From contig DLPC01000018.1 of the NCBI GenBank assembly GCA_002478565.1, positions 81,215 through 130,811 on the forward strand: a stretch of 49,597 nt of DNA, written 5' to 3'. The notes under the pieces are model-generated. The model was not told the origin of the DNA. It saw only the letters and a program-made list of their open reading frames with translations, and did no database searches. The stretch is from Flavobacteriales bacterium UBA7468. Lineage in GTDB: Bacteria; Bacteroidota; Bacteroidia; Flavobacteriales_D; Crocinitomicaceae. Of the stretch, positions 32,566 to 41,382 are shown piece after piece. Position numbers and translations under genes: made by a program. Numbering within the stretch: the first letter of the stretch is position 1; each line of letters starts with the position of its first letter.

Positions 32566-33984
32566 ATGCAAAGCCAACAATTTTCAGACGAATTTAATCA
32601 ACCTACTGCTGTTGATCTGCTTTACTTTGAGCAATTGCTTCCCGGACGCTGCCTGAGCGAGCGTGCTCAACTTGAAGCATATAGCCATGACCACACCGAA
32701 GACTTGATTTTCTATCCAGGTCTTGTCTTGCTGCCAAACAGCACGGAAGAAGTTTCAAAAATCATGCAGTACTGCAATGCGCAAAAAATTGCAGTAACAG
32801 CCGCAGGTGCCCGAACGGGATTAAGTGGTGGTTGTCTGCCTATCCATGGCGGCGTGTTGCTTTCTACCGAAAAACTCAACCGCATAATAGATATTGATGT
32901 CAAGAATGCGCAAGTCATGACAGAACCAGGCGTAATCACCGAAGAATTGCAAAATGCAGTTCGGGAAAAAGGCTTGTTTTACCCACCTGACCCCGCAAGC
33001 AAAGGCTCTTGTTTTATTGGTGGTAATATTTCCGAAAATTCAGGTGGGCCTAAAGCTGTTAAATACGGGGTCACTAAGGATTACGTCCTCAATCTAGAAA
33101 TCGTATTAGCGGACGGCACGGTCATGTGGACCGGCGCCAATGTTTTAAAAAATGCCACAGGTTACAACCTGACTCAACTTGTTGTTGGATCCGAGGGCAC
33201 CCTAGCCATCGTGACCAAGATTGTTTTAAAACTATTGCCCCACCCTACACATGACCTGCTCATGTTGGTGCCGTTCTTTGATGCACAGCAAGCATGTGAG
33301 GCGGTTGCCGCAATTTTCCAAGCCGGAATAACACCAAGTGGCCTTGAATTTATGGAGCAAAATGCCTTGCGTTGGTCGCAAGCCTTTTCTGGCGATTACA
33401 CCATCGAGGTCAAGGATACACACGCCGCCCACCTCCTTATAGAAGTGGATGGTTTCGATCCCGAACAACTCATGAAAGAATGCGAGGGAATTTTAGGCGT
33501 CTTGGATCAGTTTCAAACCGATGAAATATTATTTGCAGAATCTGAAGCGCAAAAAACAGCACTTTGGAGTTTGCGTAGAAAAGTAGGCGAAGCTGTTAAA
33601 GTACAATCCGTTTACAAGGAAGAAGATACCGTTGTGCCGCGTTACCAATTGCCCAATTTACTCTCTACAGTGAAAGCAATAGGTCAAAAATATGGCTTTG
33701 AATCGGTTTGTTATGGCCACGCCGGCGATGGCAATTTGCATGTGAATATTATCAAAGGGGATCTTAGTGAAACATTTTGGCAGGAGGAATTAACTGACGC
33801 TATCAGGGAGCTTTTTACAGAAGTCATTAGGATGGGTGGAACCATTTCAGGAGAACACGGGATTGGCTTGGTGCAAAAGCCCTACATGGACTTAGCTTTT
33901 AGCCAAACAGGTTTGTCATTAATGCGTGGCATCAAAAAAGTTTTTGATCCAAACGGTATTTTGAATCCTGGAAAAATATTTTAG
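32566..33984 (+). CDS. GlcD-like FAD-linked oxidase (glycolate or D-lactate type)
   Basis: FAD-dependent 2-hydroxyacid oxidase or dehydrogenase, 472 residues. FAD-binding type 2 domain: AVTAAGARTGLSGGCLPIHG near 80, PPDPASKGSCFIGGNISENS near 140 and GSEGTLAIVTKI near 200. FAD-linked oxidase C-terminal domain: CYGHAGDGNLHVNI, GEHGIGLVQKPYM, and the closing DPNGILNPGKIF. The substrate (glycolate, D-lactate, D-2-hydroxyglutarate) is not clear. No GlcE/GlcF or iron-sulfur partner is encoded nearby. ATG at 32566 is chosen; an ATG four codons upstream is also possible. A one-mismatch -7 box (TATGTTCG, 32553-32560) overlaps that upstream ATG. Confidence 0.88.
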   Translation: MQSQQFSDEFNQPTAVDLLYFEQLLPGRCLSERAQLEAYSHDHTEDLIFYPGLVLLPNSTEEVSKIMQYCNAQKIAVTAAGARTGLSGGCLPIHGGVLLSTEKLNRIIDIDVKNAQVMTEPGVITEELQNAVREKGLFYPPDPASKGSCFIGGNISENSGGPKAVKYGVTKDYVLNLEIVLADGTVMWTGANVLKNATGYNLTQLVVGSEGTLAIVTKIVLKLLPHPTHDLLMLVPFFDAQQACEAVAAIFQAGITPSGLEFMEQNALRWSQAFSGDYTIEVKDTHAAHLLIEVDGFDPEQLMKECEGILGVLDQFQTDEILFAESEAQKTALWSLRRKVGEAVKVQSVYKEEDTVVPRYQLPNLLSTVKAIGQKYGFESVCYGHAGDGNLHVNIIKGDLSETFWQEELTDAIRELFTEVIRMGGTISGEHGIGLVQKPYMDLAFSQTGLSLMRGIKKVFDPNGILNPGKIF

Positions 33985-33987
33985 TTG

Positions 33988-34497
33988 CTACTGATTGATC
34001 CAGTGCAGATTTCTGCCATACATAAAGACCCAAACCGCTCCGTACAAGACACCAACCACCGTTAGAATAGTAGGGATTTGATTCATGGAGTTGAAAAAGT
34101 ACGGCAACAAGACCAAACCAATGCTGTACACAATGTAAAAGTGAAAACCCAATCTTTTTCGCTGATACATGAAGATAACACCCGTCAAGCCGAGCAGTAA
34201 AAAAACCAATTGTATTGCATTATAGGTGTGAAAATGAGCAAACATATGGGTAGTCACAGTCTGCATTTGATCTACAATATAGGTGTAATCAGCAGCACCC
34301 GCTTTTTCAAGCTGCTCGCGCATCTCAGCGTAGTCTAAAAGCGCTTTTTTAACCATTTCAGCATCGGGTTTTGCACCCAATACTGCAGTCAAAGAGCCAA
34401 TCGTACTTACACCAATATTAATACTTGAAAGGATCACCAAAACCAACAAAAAAACTGGTCTTTTAGGTGTTTCATTGATTTGTTGTAAATCAGTCAT
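33988..34497 (-). CDS. Uncharacterised four-helix membrane protein
   Basis: A 169-residue protein with about four membrane helices: residues 14-36 (VFLLVLVILSSINIGVSTIG), 95-112 (AIQLVFLLLGLTGVIFMY), 118-135 and 140-160. Between helices 1 and 2 is a soluble loop of about 55 residues with acidic and Lys residues (AEMVKKALLDYAEMREQLEK). I recognise no family beyond a general Bacteroidota membrane-protein look. Its start overlaps the hutH end by 8 bp, so it is last in the fabG-hemB-hutH run. Its stop is close to that of the convergent GlcD-like gene. Confidence 0.7.
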   Translation of the reverse strand: MTDLQQINETPKRPVFLLVLVILSSINIGVSTIGSLTAVLGAKPDAEMVKKALLDYAEMREQLEKAGAADYTYIVDQMQTVTTHMFAHFHTYNAIQLVFLLLGLTGVIFMYQRKRLGFHFYIVYSIGLVLLPYFFNSMNQIPTILTVVGVLYGAVWVFMYGRNLHWINQ

Positions 34498-35980
34498 GTT
34501 GGGTCATTTGTTCAATAAAATGGTAAGCTACTTGCATGTCAGTAGCAAGAATGCGGTCGGAATCAAGGCTAGGAACAACCGTTCTAAATTGGGCATATAA
34601 CTCTTCAAGCCAAACAGAGCTTTGTAAAGGGCGCCTGAATTCGAATCCTTGAGCGGCATGAATGAGTTCAATTGCTAAGATTTTCTGGCAGTTTTCTAAT
34701 ACTCTGTATAGTTTAGTTGCAGCATTGGCTCCCATACTAACGTGGTCTTCTTGGCCGTTGCTACTATCGATGGTGTCAATACTGGCAGGAGTACACAATT
34801 GTTTGTTTTGACTTACTATAGAGGCGCTTGTATATTGCGTGATCATCAGGCCTGAATTGAGCCCTGGATTCTTAACCAAAAATGGAGGTAAACCGCGGGT
34901 TCCGGAAATGAGTTTGTAGGTCCTGCGCTCTGAAATACTGCCAAGTTCAGCCATTGCAATAGCCATAAAGTCTAGGATCAAGGCCAAGGGCTGCCCATGA
35001 AAATTACCAGCAGAAACCACTTGATCTTCTTCAAAAAAGATGGTCGGATTATCGGTAACAGCAGAGATTTCTCTTTCAATGATTTTCGCTGCATGTTGTA
35101 AAGTGTCTAAGCTTGCGCCGTGCACTTGAGGAATACAACGAAACGAATAAGGGTCTTGGACATGCGCTTTTGATTGTGCAATGATTTGACTGCCTTTTAA
35201 TGTTTCTCTAAACCAAGCTGCAACTCTGATTTGCCCTTCTTGATTGCGTATTTCGTTTACATTCGCTGAAAATGGTTCGATGCGCCCATCATAAGCCTCT
35301 AATGACAATGCCGCTACTTGATTAAAGCCATCAAATAATCGGTAAGCTTTATCAATCGAGTAGCTCGCATAAGCAGACATAAACTGGGTTCCATTAAGCA
35401 AAGCAAGCCCTTCTTTAGACTGCAATACAAGTGGCTCTAAATTAAATCTTTTCTTTAATTCAGTTGATTTATATAACTGATTATCAATATAAACCTCACC
35501 TTCACCAATCAATGGCAGAGATAAATGTGCAAGTGGTGCTAAATCACCAGATGCACCTAGGCTTCCTTGCTGAAAAACACGCGGATAAATTTGATGATTG
35601 TAAAAAAACAATAACCTTTCAATAGTTTCTAAACGAACACCAGATGCACCCTTGGATAAACCCAACACCTTGAGCAGCAACATGCGTTTGACGATTTCTT
35701 GAGGAACTTCTTCACCAATTCCACAGGCATGCGAACAAACTAAGTTGCGCTGTAGTGCTTCAAGATCTTCCTTGCCTACAGCAGTGTCACACAAAGAACC
35801 AAAGCCCGTATTGACACCATAAATGAGCTGGTCTGTTTGCTGTATCTTTTGATCGATGTAAGCTCGGCACTTTAAGATGCCTTCTTTTAATTCAGCTCCG
35901 AGCACAAGGGGTTCGGTACTTCTGAGTAAATCCTCGAACGCTTCAAGGCTCAGGTAATGAGGGGTAAGTTCAATAGCCAT
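34490..35980 (-). CDS. hutH: Histidine ammonia-lyase
   Basis: Deaminates histidine to urocanate, first step of histidine use. The 496 residues fit the family. Ala143-Ser144-Gly145 (GSLGASGDLAPLAHL) form the self-made MIO cofactor. YGVNTGFGSL near 54, the QDPYSFRCIPQVHG-like block near 285 and NFHGQPLALILDF support the call. A Tyr/Phe ammonia-lyase cannot be fully ruled out, but the overall pattern is HutH-like. No hutU, hutI or hutG is in the window, and the neighbours hemB and fabG are unrelated in pathway. It overlaps the next membrane-protein gene by 8 bp. Confidence 0.93.
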   Translation of the reverse strand: MAIELTPHYLSLEAFEDLLRSTEPLVLGAELKEGILKCRAYIDQKIQQTDQLIYGVNTGFGSLCDTAVGKEDLEALQRNLVCSHACGIGEEVPQEIVKRMLLLKVLGLSKGASGVRLETIERLLFFYNHQIYPRVFQQGSLGASGDLAPLAHLSLPLIGEGEVYIDNQLYKSTELKKRFNLEPLVLQSKEGLALLNGTQFMSAYASYSIDKAYRLFDGFNQVAALSLEAYDGRIEPFSANVNEIRNQEGQIRVAAWFRETLKGSQIIAQSKAHVQDPYSFRCIPQVHGASLDTLQHAAKIIEREISAVTDNPTIFFEEDQVVSAGNFHGQPLALILDFMAIAMAELGSISERRTYKLISGTRGLPPFLVKNPGLNSGLMITQYTSASIVSQNKQLCTPASIDTIDSSNGQEDHVSMGANAATKLYRVLENCQKILAIELIHAAQGFEFRRPLQSSVWLEELYAQFRTVVPSLDSDRILATDMQVAYHFIEQMTQHD

Positions 35981-35991
35981 TCAACTGTGAA

Positions 35992-36966
35992 TTAAGCGTT
36001 TTTGATTTGTTGGGCAAAATCTTTGGCAAAGTAAGTCAGTATCGCATCGGCCCCTGCCCTGCGCATACTGATGAGCATTTCATGAACGGCACGGTCGTAA
36101 TCGAGCCAGCCATTTTTTGCAGCAGCATAAACCATGGCGCATTCTCCACTCACATTGTAGGCTGTAACTGGAATCGGGAAATTTTCTTTGAGTAAAGTAA
36201 TGATATCTAAATAGCACAAGGCTGGCTTTACCATGAGCATATCGGCCCCTTCATCAAAGTCCAGTTGCGCTTCAAGTAAAGCTTCTCTTTTGTTGGCCGG
36301 ATTCATTTGATAAGTCTTTTTGTCTCCTGACTTTGGGGCGGAATTCAAAGCATCGCGGAAAGGCCCGTAAAAAGCGCTGGCATATTTGGCCGTATAAGAC
36401 ATTATAGAAACGTCTGTAAAGCCTGCAGCATCGAGTTCTGAACGCAAATAACCAACCCTGCCATCCATCATGTCAGAAGGGCCAATGATATCGACACCTG
36501 CTTGAGCTTGTGCCAATGCCATATTGGCTAAAATAGGCAAGGTTTCGTCGTTGATGATTTGTCCATCCCGTACCAAGCCGTCGTGGCCATCTGAAGAATA
36601 AGGATCCATCGCGACATCGCTCATGACGACAGCTTCTGGAAATCTATCTTTGATTTGTTGAATGGCTTTTAAATAAAAATTATCTGAGGCCCAGCTGTAG
36701 CTGGCCATTTGATCCTTGAGAGCGTCGTCTACGGCAGGGAAAACATCAAAGGTTTTTACCCCGAGCTCCATACAGGCCTCAATTTCAGGTAAAAGCTTAT
36801 CGATGGACCAACGAAAATTATTGGGTAAAGAGAGAACTTCCTCTTTGATGCCATGGCCATCTTTTAAAAATATCGGGTAAATGAGATGTGCCGCACTAAT
36901 TTGCGTCTCCTCTACCATCTGGCGTATGGTTGCGCTTTTTCGATTGCGCCTCGGACGTATATTCAT
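35992..36966 (-). CDS. hemB: Porphobilinogen synthase (ALA dehydratase)
   Basis: Joins two 5-aminolevulinate molecules into porphobilinogen for haem. The 324 residues carry the Schiff-base lysines K194 (SYTAKYASAFYGPFRD) and K247 (MVKPALCYLDII). The metal region at residues 117-131 reads DVAMDPYSSDGHDGLV, lacking the triple-Cys zinc site of the zinc-dependent group, so this is the Mg/K-type enzyme. It lies 4 bp after fabG and 11 bp before hutH. Confidence 0.96.
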   Translation of the reverse strand: MNIRPRRNRKSATIRQMVEETQISAAHLIYPIFLKDGHGIKEEVLSLPNNFRWSIDKLLPEIEACMELGVKTFDVFPAVDDALKDQMASYSWASDNFYLKAIQQIKDRFPEAVVMSDVAMDPYSSDGHDGLVRDGQIINDETLPILANMALAQAQAGVDIIGPSDMMDGRVGYLRSELDAAGFTDVSIMSYTAKYASAFYGPFRDALNSAPKSGDKKTYQMNPANKREALLEAQLDFDEGADMLMVKPALCYLDIITLLKENFPIPVTAYNVSGECAMVYAAAKNGWLDYDRAVHEMLISMRRAGADAILTYFAKDFAQQIKNA

Positions 36967-36970
36967 AAGC

Positions 36971-37717
36971 TTACATTAACATACCACCGCAAACATGCAA
37001 TGTTTGACCTGTGATATAAGCAGACATTTCAGATGCCAAGAAAACCGTAGCATTGGCGACATCAATTGGCTGACCACCTCTTTTTAGGGGAATGCTGTTT
37101 CTCCAAGATTCAACTACTTGTTGGTCTAGGACTTCAGTCATTTCTGTTTCGATAAAACCAGGCGCGATGGCATTGCAACGGATGTTTCTTGAGCCAAGCT
37201 CTGCAGCCACAGATTTTGTAAAACCAATAAGGCCCGCTTTTGAAGCAGCATAATTTGCTTGCCCTGCGTTTCCTTTGACCCCAACAACCGAACTCATGTT
37301 GATAATGGAACCCGATCTTGCCTTGAGCATTGGTTTTTGAACAGCTTTAGTCAGGTTAAAAGCAGATTTCAAGTTGGTATTAATCACTTCATCCCATTGC
37401 GCTTCGGTCATGCGCAGCAACAAGGTGTCACGTGTGATTCCAGCATTATTTACCAAGACATCAACAGTACCAAACGCCTCAACAACTTGATCGACCAAAA
37501 TTTGTGCTTGCTCAAAATCAGCAGCGTCAGATTTGAAGCCTTTTGCTACGCCTCCATTGGCACTCAATTCTGCCTCGAGGGCACGTGCTTTTTCCTCTGA
37601 TGATAAGTATGTAAAAGCTACTTTAGCTCCTTGAGCAACGCACTCTTCCGCAATTGCTTTACCAATACCGCGAGATGCTCCGGTAATTAAAACGACTTTA
37701 TTGTCTAGTAAACCCAT
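36971..37717 (-). CDS. fabG: 3-oxoacyl-[acyl-carrier-protein] reductase
   Basis: NADPH-dependent reductase of fatty-acid elongation. The 248 residues have the Rossmann motif TGASRGIGKAIAE (13-25), NNAGITRDTLL (90-100), catalytic Ser143, Tyr156 and Lys160 (NYAASKAG), and a C-terminal TGQTLHVCGGMLM ending. First gene of the fabG-hemB-hutH-membrane protein run. It is a strong FabG match, though related short-chain dehydrogenases share these motifs. Confidence 0.93.
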   Translation of the reverse strand: MGLLDNKVVLITGASRGIGKAIAEECVAQGAKVAFTYLSSEEKARALEAELSANGGVAKGFKSDAADFEQAQILVDQVVEAFGTVDVLVNNAGITRDTLLLRMTEAQWDEVINTNLKSAFNLTKAVQKPMLKARSGSIINMSSVVGVKGNAGQANYAASKAGLIGFTKSVAAELGSRNIRCNAIAPGFIETEMTEVLDQQVVESWRNSIPLKRGGQPIDVANATVFLASEMSAYITGQTLHVCGGMLM

Positions 37718-37733
37718 GTTTGAAATTTTATTT

Positions 37734-37741
37734 CAAAGATA
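37734..37741 (-). promoter_or_regulatory. -7 element for the fabG operon
   Basis: TATCTTTG on the minus strand matches TAnnTTTG, 16 bp before the fabG ATG. No TTG sits at the standard -33 distance. Confidence 0.55.
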
Positions 37742-37780
37742 AGGTTCTTGTGCAAATAGGAGTCGAAATGCGCCGACGAA

Positions 37781-38446
37781 CTATGATTTCAGTGGTAAAA
37801 AAACACGGATACCTGTCAAACGCATATCTTTTCTTCTGATTTGAAAACGCTTGAAAGTGGTATCACAAAGTGAACTTCCATAGTGCGGAGTTACTTCTAA
37901 ATGCCCTTTGTGTATGACAGGAAATACTTCCTCAATTTTGGGCGGACTACAATAAGGCGCTGTTCTTTTTTTCAAGGCAACTTGAATTTCTTGTAATAGC
38001 GTAGGTGAACCTTCCAATTCAAGTTTATAAATCGTATCGTTCAGAAGCGTGTACAAATGTTCAATTGTAGTTTTACGTTTTCCCTGATTCATTGGACAAT
38101 CGAGCACCACATCTTGGCGTAAACTCAAGACATTTTTTGTGGCCCAACGCACCTGATAGTGAATGTCAAGTGAGCGTTGCCCTACACAATACACACCTGT
38201 GGTATCAAGTAATAGCAAATGTCTCATTAATTGACTAAAGGGATGTTTGCCAAATTTGGGGTAGGTAATTTGAATATTTGCTGTTTGCAAAAAATCATCT
38301 GTTTGCGCTAGGGGTTTGGCTTTGGCACTATTCTCTAAAAGGTCAAATTGCGTGAGGCGCGCAGCATTTTCATGCCCACAACTAGCCAAGAAAAAGATGG
38401 CTAAAACGCCATAAAACACCCTCCAGTTACAAGACAACCGTGCCAT
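37781..38446 (-). CDS. Uncharacterised lipoprotein downstream of rimO
   Basis: A 221-residue lipoprotein. The signal (FYGVLAIFFLASCGHEN) has its lipobox Cys near residue 23. The mature part is mixed, with a SLDIHYQVRWATKNVLSL strand block, a helix near EIQVALKKRT, and a C-terminal RKDMRLTGIRVFLPLKS. I do not recognise the family. The start ATG at 38446 overlaps the rimO end by 20 bp; a second ATG three codons upstream gives the same signal. Likely co-transcribed with rimO. Confidence 0.65.
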   Translation of the reverse strand: MARLSCNWRVFYGVLAIFFLASCGHENAARLTQFDLLENSAKAKPLAQTDDFLQTANIQITYPKFGKHPFSQLMRHLLLLDTTGVYCVGQRSLDIHYQVRWATKNVLSLRQDVVLDCPMNQGKRKTTIEHLYTLLNDTIYKLELEGSPTLLQEIQVALKKRTAPYCSPPKIEEVFPVIHKGHLEVTPHYGSSLCDTTFKRFQIRRKDMRLTGIRVFLPLKS

Positions 38447-39740
38447 ATAAATCATAATGATCCGCTTCGTGTATCAGGATACGCGAAAAATCTCCTAATC
38501 GAACATAGGCACTGTCTTTTTTAACGAGTACTTCGTTGTCGACATCCGGAGAATCAAATTCTGTGCGTCCGACAAAGTAATCTCCTTCTACCCTGTCAAA
38601 CAATACTTTGTAGGTCTGGCCAACTCTTAATTGATTGAGCTCATAGGAAATACCGCTTTGGAGCTCCATAATTTGATCGGCACGCTCCTTTTTAAGTTTA
38701 GCCGAAACATCATCTGTAAATTGATACGCATGTGTATTTTCCTCGTGGGAGTAAGTAAAAATTCCGAGGCGATCAAAGCGAGTACGCTCGACAAAATCAT
38801 ACATTTCTTGAAAATCAGCAGCGGTTTCTCCTGGATAACCTGCAATGAGGGTGGTGCGCAAGGCCAAACCTGGCACTTTTGCCCTGATTTGGGCTACCAA
38901 TTCTTCGGTTTTTTCTCGGGTGATACCTCGGCGCATGGCTTGCAAAATTTTTGTTGAACCATGTTGTAAAGGCATATCGAGGTATTTACAAATGTTGTCT
39001 CGCTCTGCCATGACATCCAAAACGTCCATCGGGAAACCAGACGGGTACGCATAATGCAAACGAATCCAGTCTAAGCCATCGATGTCAGACAAGCGCTTGA
39101 GTAAATCGGAGAGCGCACGCTTTTTATAAAGATCCAAGCCGTAATAGGTCAGGTCTTGTGCGATGAGCATGATTTCTTTGACACCCTTTGCCACCAAACC
39201 TTTGGCCTGTAGTACTAAATCTTCAATTGGCGTAGAAAGGTGTTTTCCTCGCATCAGCGGAATTGCGCAAAAAGAACAGGGGCGATCGCAACCCTCTGCA
39301 ATTTTAAAATATGCATAATGACTCGGTGTTGTCAGGATGCGTTCGCCAACAAGTTCGTGCTTGTAGTCTGCTTTGAGTGTTTTGAGCAAGCGTGGAAGTT
39401 CGCGTGTTCCAAAATATGCGTCGACTTCAGGTATTTCTTTTTCAAGGTCGTCGCGGTAACGCTCAGACAAACAACCTGTCACGTATACTTTTTCTACCAA
39501 CCCTTCTTGTTTCGCCTCGGCATAACGCAATATGGTATCTATGGACTCTTGCTTCGCGTTGTCAATAAATCCACAAGTATTGATGATCACAATTTCAGCG
39601 TCGTCTTGTTGCGCCTCGTGTTCTACATCAAATTGATTGGCTTTCAATTGTGCCATCATGAGCTCAGAATCAAAAGTATTCTTGGAACAGCCTAATGTGA
39701 TGACATTGACTTTATTTTTTTTGAGTGTTTTCGTCTTCAT
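38427..39740 (-). CDS. rimO: Ribosomal protein S12 methylthiotransferase
   Basis: Radical-SAM enzyme that adds a methylthio group to Asp of ribosomal protein S12. The 437 residues contain an UPF0004 N-domain (NVITLGCSKNTFDSELMM, first Cys cluster), the radical-SAM CxxxCxxC in CDRPCSFCAIP, and a C-terminal TRAM domain (DRVEGDYFVGRTEFDSP). SYGCSKNT-like TLGCSKNTFDSE distinguishes RimO from MiaB. The ATG at 39740 is chosen; upstream in-frame codons run into the divergent promoter region. It overlaps the following lipoprotein gene. Confidence 0.94.
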   Translation of the reverse strand: MKTKTLKKNKVNVITLGCSKNTFDSELMMAQLKANQFDVEHEAQQDDAEIVIINTCGFIDNAKQESIDTILRYAEAKQEGLVEKVYVTGCLSERYRDDLEKEIPEVDAYFGTRELPRLLKTLKADYKHELVGERILTTPSHYAYFKIAEGCDRPCSFCAIPLMRGKHLSTPIEDLVLQAKGLVAKGVKEIMLIAQDLTYYGLDLYKKRALSDLLKRLSDIDGLDWIRLHYAYPSGFPMDVLDVMAERDNICKYLDMPLQHGSTKILQAMRRGITREKTEELVAQIRAKVPGLALRTTLIAGYPGETAADFQEMYDFVERTRFDRLGIFTYSHEENTHAYQFTDDVSAKLKKERADQIMELQSGISYELNQLRVGQTYKVLFDRVEGDYFVGRTEFDSPDVDNEVLVKKDSAYVRLGDFSRILIHEADHYDLYGTVVL

Positions 39741-39748
39741 TGGTCTTG

Positions 39749-39756
39749 CAAAAATA
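39749..39756 (-). promoter_or_regulatory. -7 element for rimO
   Basis: TATTTTTG (followed by CA) on the minus strand matches TAnnTTTG and ends 8 bp before the rimO ATG, so the leader would be very short. The -33 element is not clear. Confidence 0.45.
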
Positions 39757-39778
39757 GGACTCTTTGCGCAATTGGTCG

Positions 39779-39786
39779 TACTTTTG
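39779..39786 (+). promoter_or_regulatory. -7 element for the lipoprotein-tlyA unit
   Basis: TACTTTTG matches TAnnTTTG, 24 bp before the ATG at 39811. No TTG at standard spacing is seen. Confidence 0.4.
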
Positions 39787-39810
39787 AGGATTCTTGTCAA
39801 GCAACTCGCC

Positions 39811-40266
39811 ATGAAAACGCTTATTTTATCTCTTTACGTACTCTTACTTTATTCTTGTACGGTTTCCAAATCGACTCAAATCATTCAATCGTCCCGTCCT
39901 ATGCCCATTCAAATTTCGGTTATTGACATGGCGCTTTTCAATCAAGAAGAAGCTCCTATCCGAATAGATTCGATTTCCATGAGGGAGCATATTCTCATCT
40001 TAAACTACCGTTCTACAGTTGATGTAGGAAGTTTGAGCTTAGTTGGAAGTCCGTTGCTTGCCAAATCTTTTCCTCCTATCAGAAATTGTAAATTTATCAG
40101 CTCAGAAAAAGCAATAGAGCAAAATGACATTGACTTCAAAGAAATTTATCAAGGTGAACTATATTTTGACCTCAAACCTTTGGCGCATAAGTTTGTCAAA
40201 GACGCCCCAACTTATCTTCAAATAGAGGGTTGGCCAGAAAAAATTCTTTTTATTTACCCTGAATAA
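39811..40266 (+). CDS. Small uncharacterised lipoprotein
   Basis: A 151-residue lipoprotein (LILSLYVLLLYSCTVSKS, lipobox Cys at residue 16). The mature part is short and beta-rich (REHILILNYRSTVDVGSLSLVGSP, in part) with a C-terminal ILFIYPE. No family recognised. The start ATG at 39811 sits directly before the signal peptide; other in-frame ATGs further upstream lie inside rimO on the other strand. It overlaps the tlyA start by 1 bp (TAATG). Confidence 0.65.
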   Translation: MKTLILSLYVLLLYSCTVSKSTQIIQSSRPMPIQISVIDMALFNQEEAPIRIDSISMREHILILNYRSTVDVGSLSLVGSPLLAKSFPPIRNCKFISSEKAIEQNDIDFKEIYQGELYFDLKPLAHKFVKDAPTYLQIEGWPEKILFIYPE

Positions 40267-40997
40267 TGGAAGAACGCATTGATAAAATTTTACTTGAACG
40301 CGGCTTGGTTAGTACACGCGTGCGCGCTGAAGAACTCGTTAAAAAATATGGCGTTAAGGTCAATGGTAAGCTCTTCTCCAAGCCAGGTAAAAAAGTACCT
40401 ACGGACGCTGTCATCGAATTAATGGCCGAAGAAATTCCTTGGGTATCCAGAGCAGCATTCAAACTCATCGCTGCGCTTGATCATTGGGGAATTGAGGTCA
40501 AGAACCAAACTTTTATGGATTTAGGTGCCAGTACGGGCGGCTTCACAGAAGTTTTATTAAGCCGTGAATTAAATCGTTCATACTGTGTTGATGTTGGTCA
40601 AAAACAATTACACGAGCGCATTAAAAACGACCCTCGTGTTATCAACTTAGAAAAGACACATGCGCGCGATTTAACTGAAAAATTGATACCCGAACAGCTC
40701 GATGGCCTCGTGGTAGATGTATCTTTTATATCACTTGAAAAAGTATTGCCTTTCACTATTCCATTTTTGAAAGCAGGTGCAAAGGTCATCTTACTTGTCA
40801 AGCCACAATTTGAATTAGGACCTGGTTCATTAAATAAGGCTGGGGTTGTAAAAGATACAAGTCAGTACCCTGCCCTATTGGAAAATATCAAAACAATGGC
40901 CTTACGAAACCAACTTGAGTGGAACGGCTATATGGATTCACCAATTCTTGGCGGCGATGGCAACGCCGAATTTTTGGGCTATTTTCAAAAGAAATAA
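40266..40997 (+). CDS. tlyA: TlyA-family rRNA 2'-O-methyltransferase
   Basis: A 243-residue protein with an N-terminal S4 RNA-binding domain (RIDKILLERGLVSTRVRAEE, VKVNGKLFSKPGKKV) and a C-terminal FtsJ-like SAM methyltransferase domain (FMDLGASTGGFTEVLLSR, VDVSFISLEKVLPF, LLVKPQFELG). TlyA of Mycobacterium methylates 16S and 23S rRNA; the family is also annotated as haemolysin A, but an enzymatic role is more likely here. It starts inside the lipoprotein stop (TAATG) and is followed after 16 bp by a small protein gene. Confidence 0.9.
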   Translation: MEERIDKILLERGLVSTRVRAEELVKKYGVKVNGKLFSKPGKKVPTDAVIELMAEEIPWVSRAAFKLIAALDHWGIEVKNQTFMDLGASTGGFTEVLLSRELNRSYCVDVGQKQLHERIKNDPRVINLEKTHARDLTEKLIPEQLDGLVVDVSFISLEKVLPFTIPFLKAGAKVILLVKPQFELGPGSLNKAGVVKDTSQYPALLENIKTMALRNQLEWNGYMDSPILGGDGNAEFLGYFQKK

Positions 40998-41013
40998 CTT
41001 ACTTTGTAGCCCT

Positions 41014-41382
41014 ATGATGAGTATTGAAGACTTGCAAAAAGCTTTTTTGGACCTCGATTTTCAGGCAAACCGCATTGCCAAATTGAAAGGGGTTGACCCT
41101 GAGCATCTTTCCCGCTTTAACGAGCGCGCTGAACAAGTAAGAATTCAATTGCTACAAATGGGACTCAGTGATGCCTTAACTGAATCGTTGGTTGAAATGA
41201 ATCCGATTGACGAAAAGTTTCAGCCACGCTTTTCTTTTGGAAGAAAGATGTTGAATGTGTTCACCTTTGGCATCCATAAAAAACGCTATTTACCAAAGAA
41301 GCAAGAAGCGTATTTTCGCAAAGAGGTCGCAGAAAGAAGCCGTCTTTTTCAGTATGCTAAAGGGCAACTGAGTATTGATTAA
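41014..41382 (+). CDS. Uncharacterised small protein
   Basis: A 122-residue, mostly helical protein with no signal peptide or membrane segment. It has MSIEDLQKAFLDLDFQANRI at the start and a Lys/Arg-rich C-terminal part (RKMLNVFTFGIHKKRYLPKK). I recognise no family. The start is the ATG pair at 41014-41019; codons further upstream in frame lie inside tlyA. Placed after tlyA with a 16-bp gap and followed immediately by a hairpin terminator, so it is probably the last gene of the lipoprotein-tlyA unit. Confidence 0.6.
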   Translation: MMSIEDLQKAFLDLDFQANRIAKLKGVDPEHLSRFNERAEQVRIQLLQMGLSDALTESLVEMNPIDEKFQPRFSFGRKMLNVFTFGIHKKRYLPKKQEAYFRKEVAERSRLFQYAKGQLSID

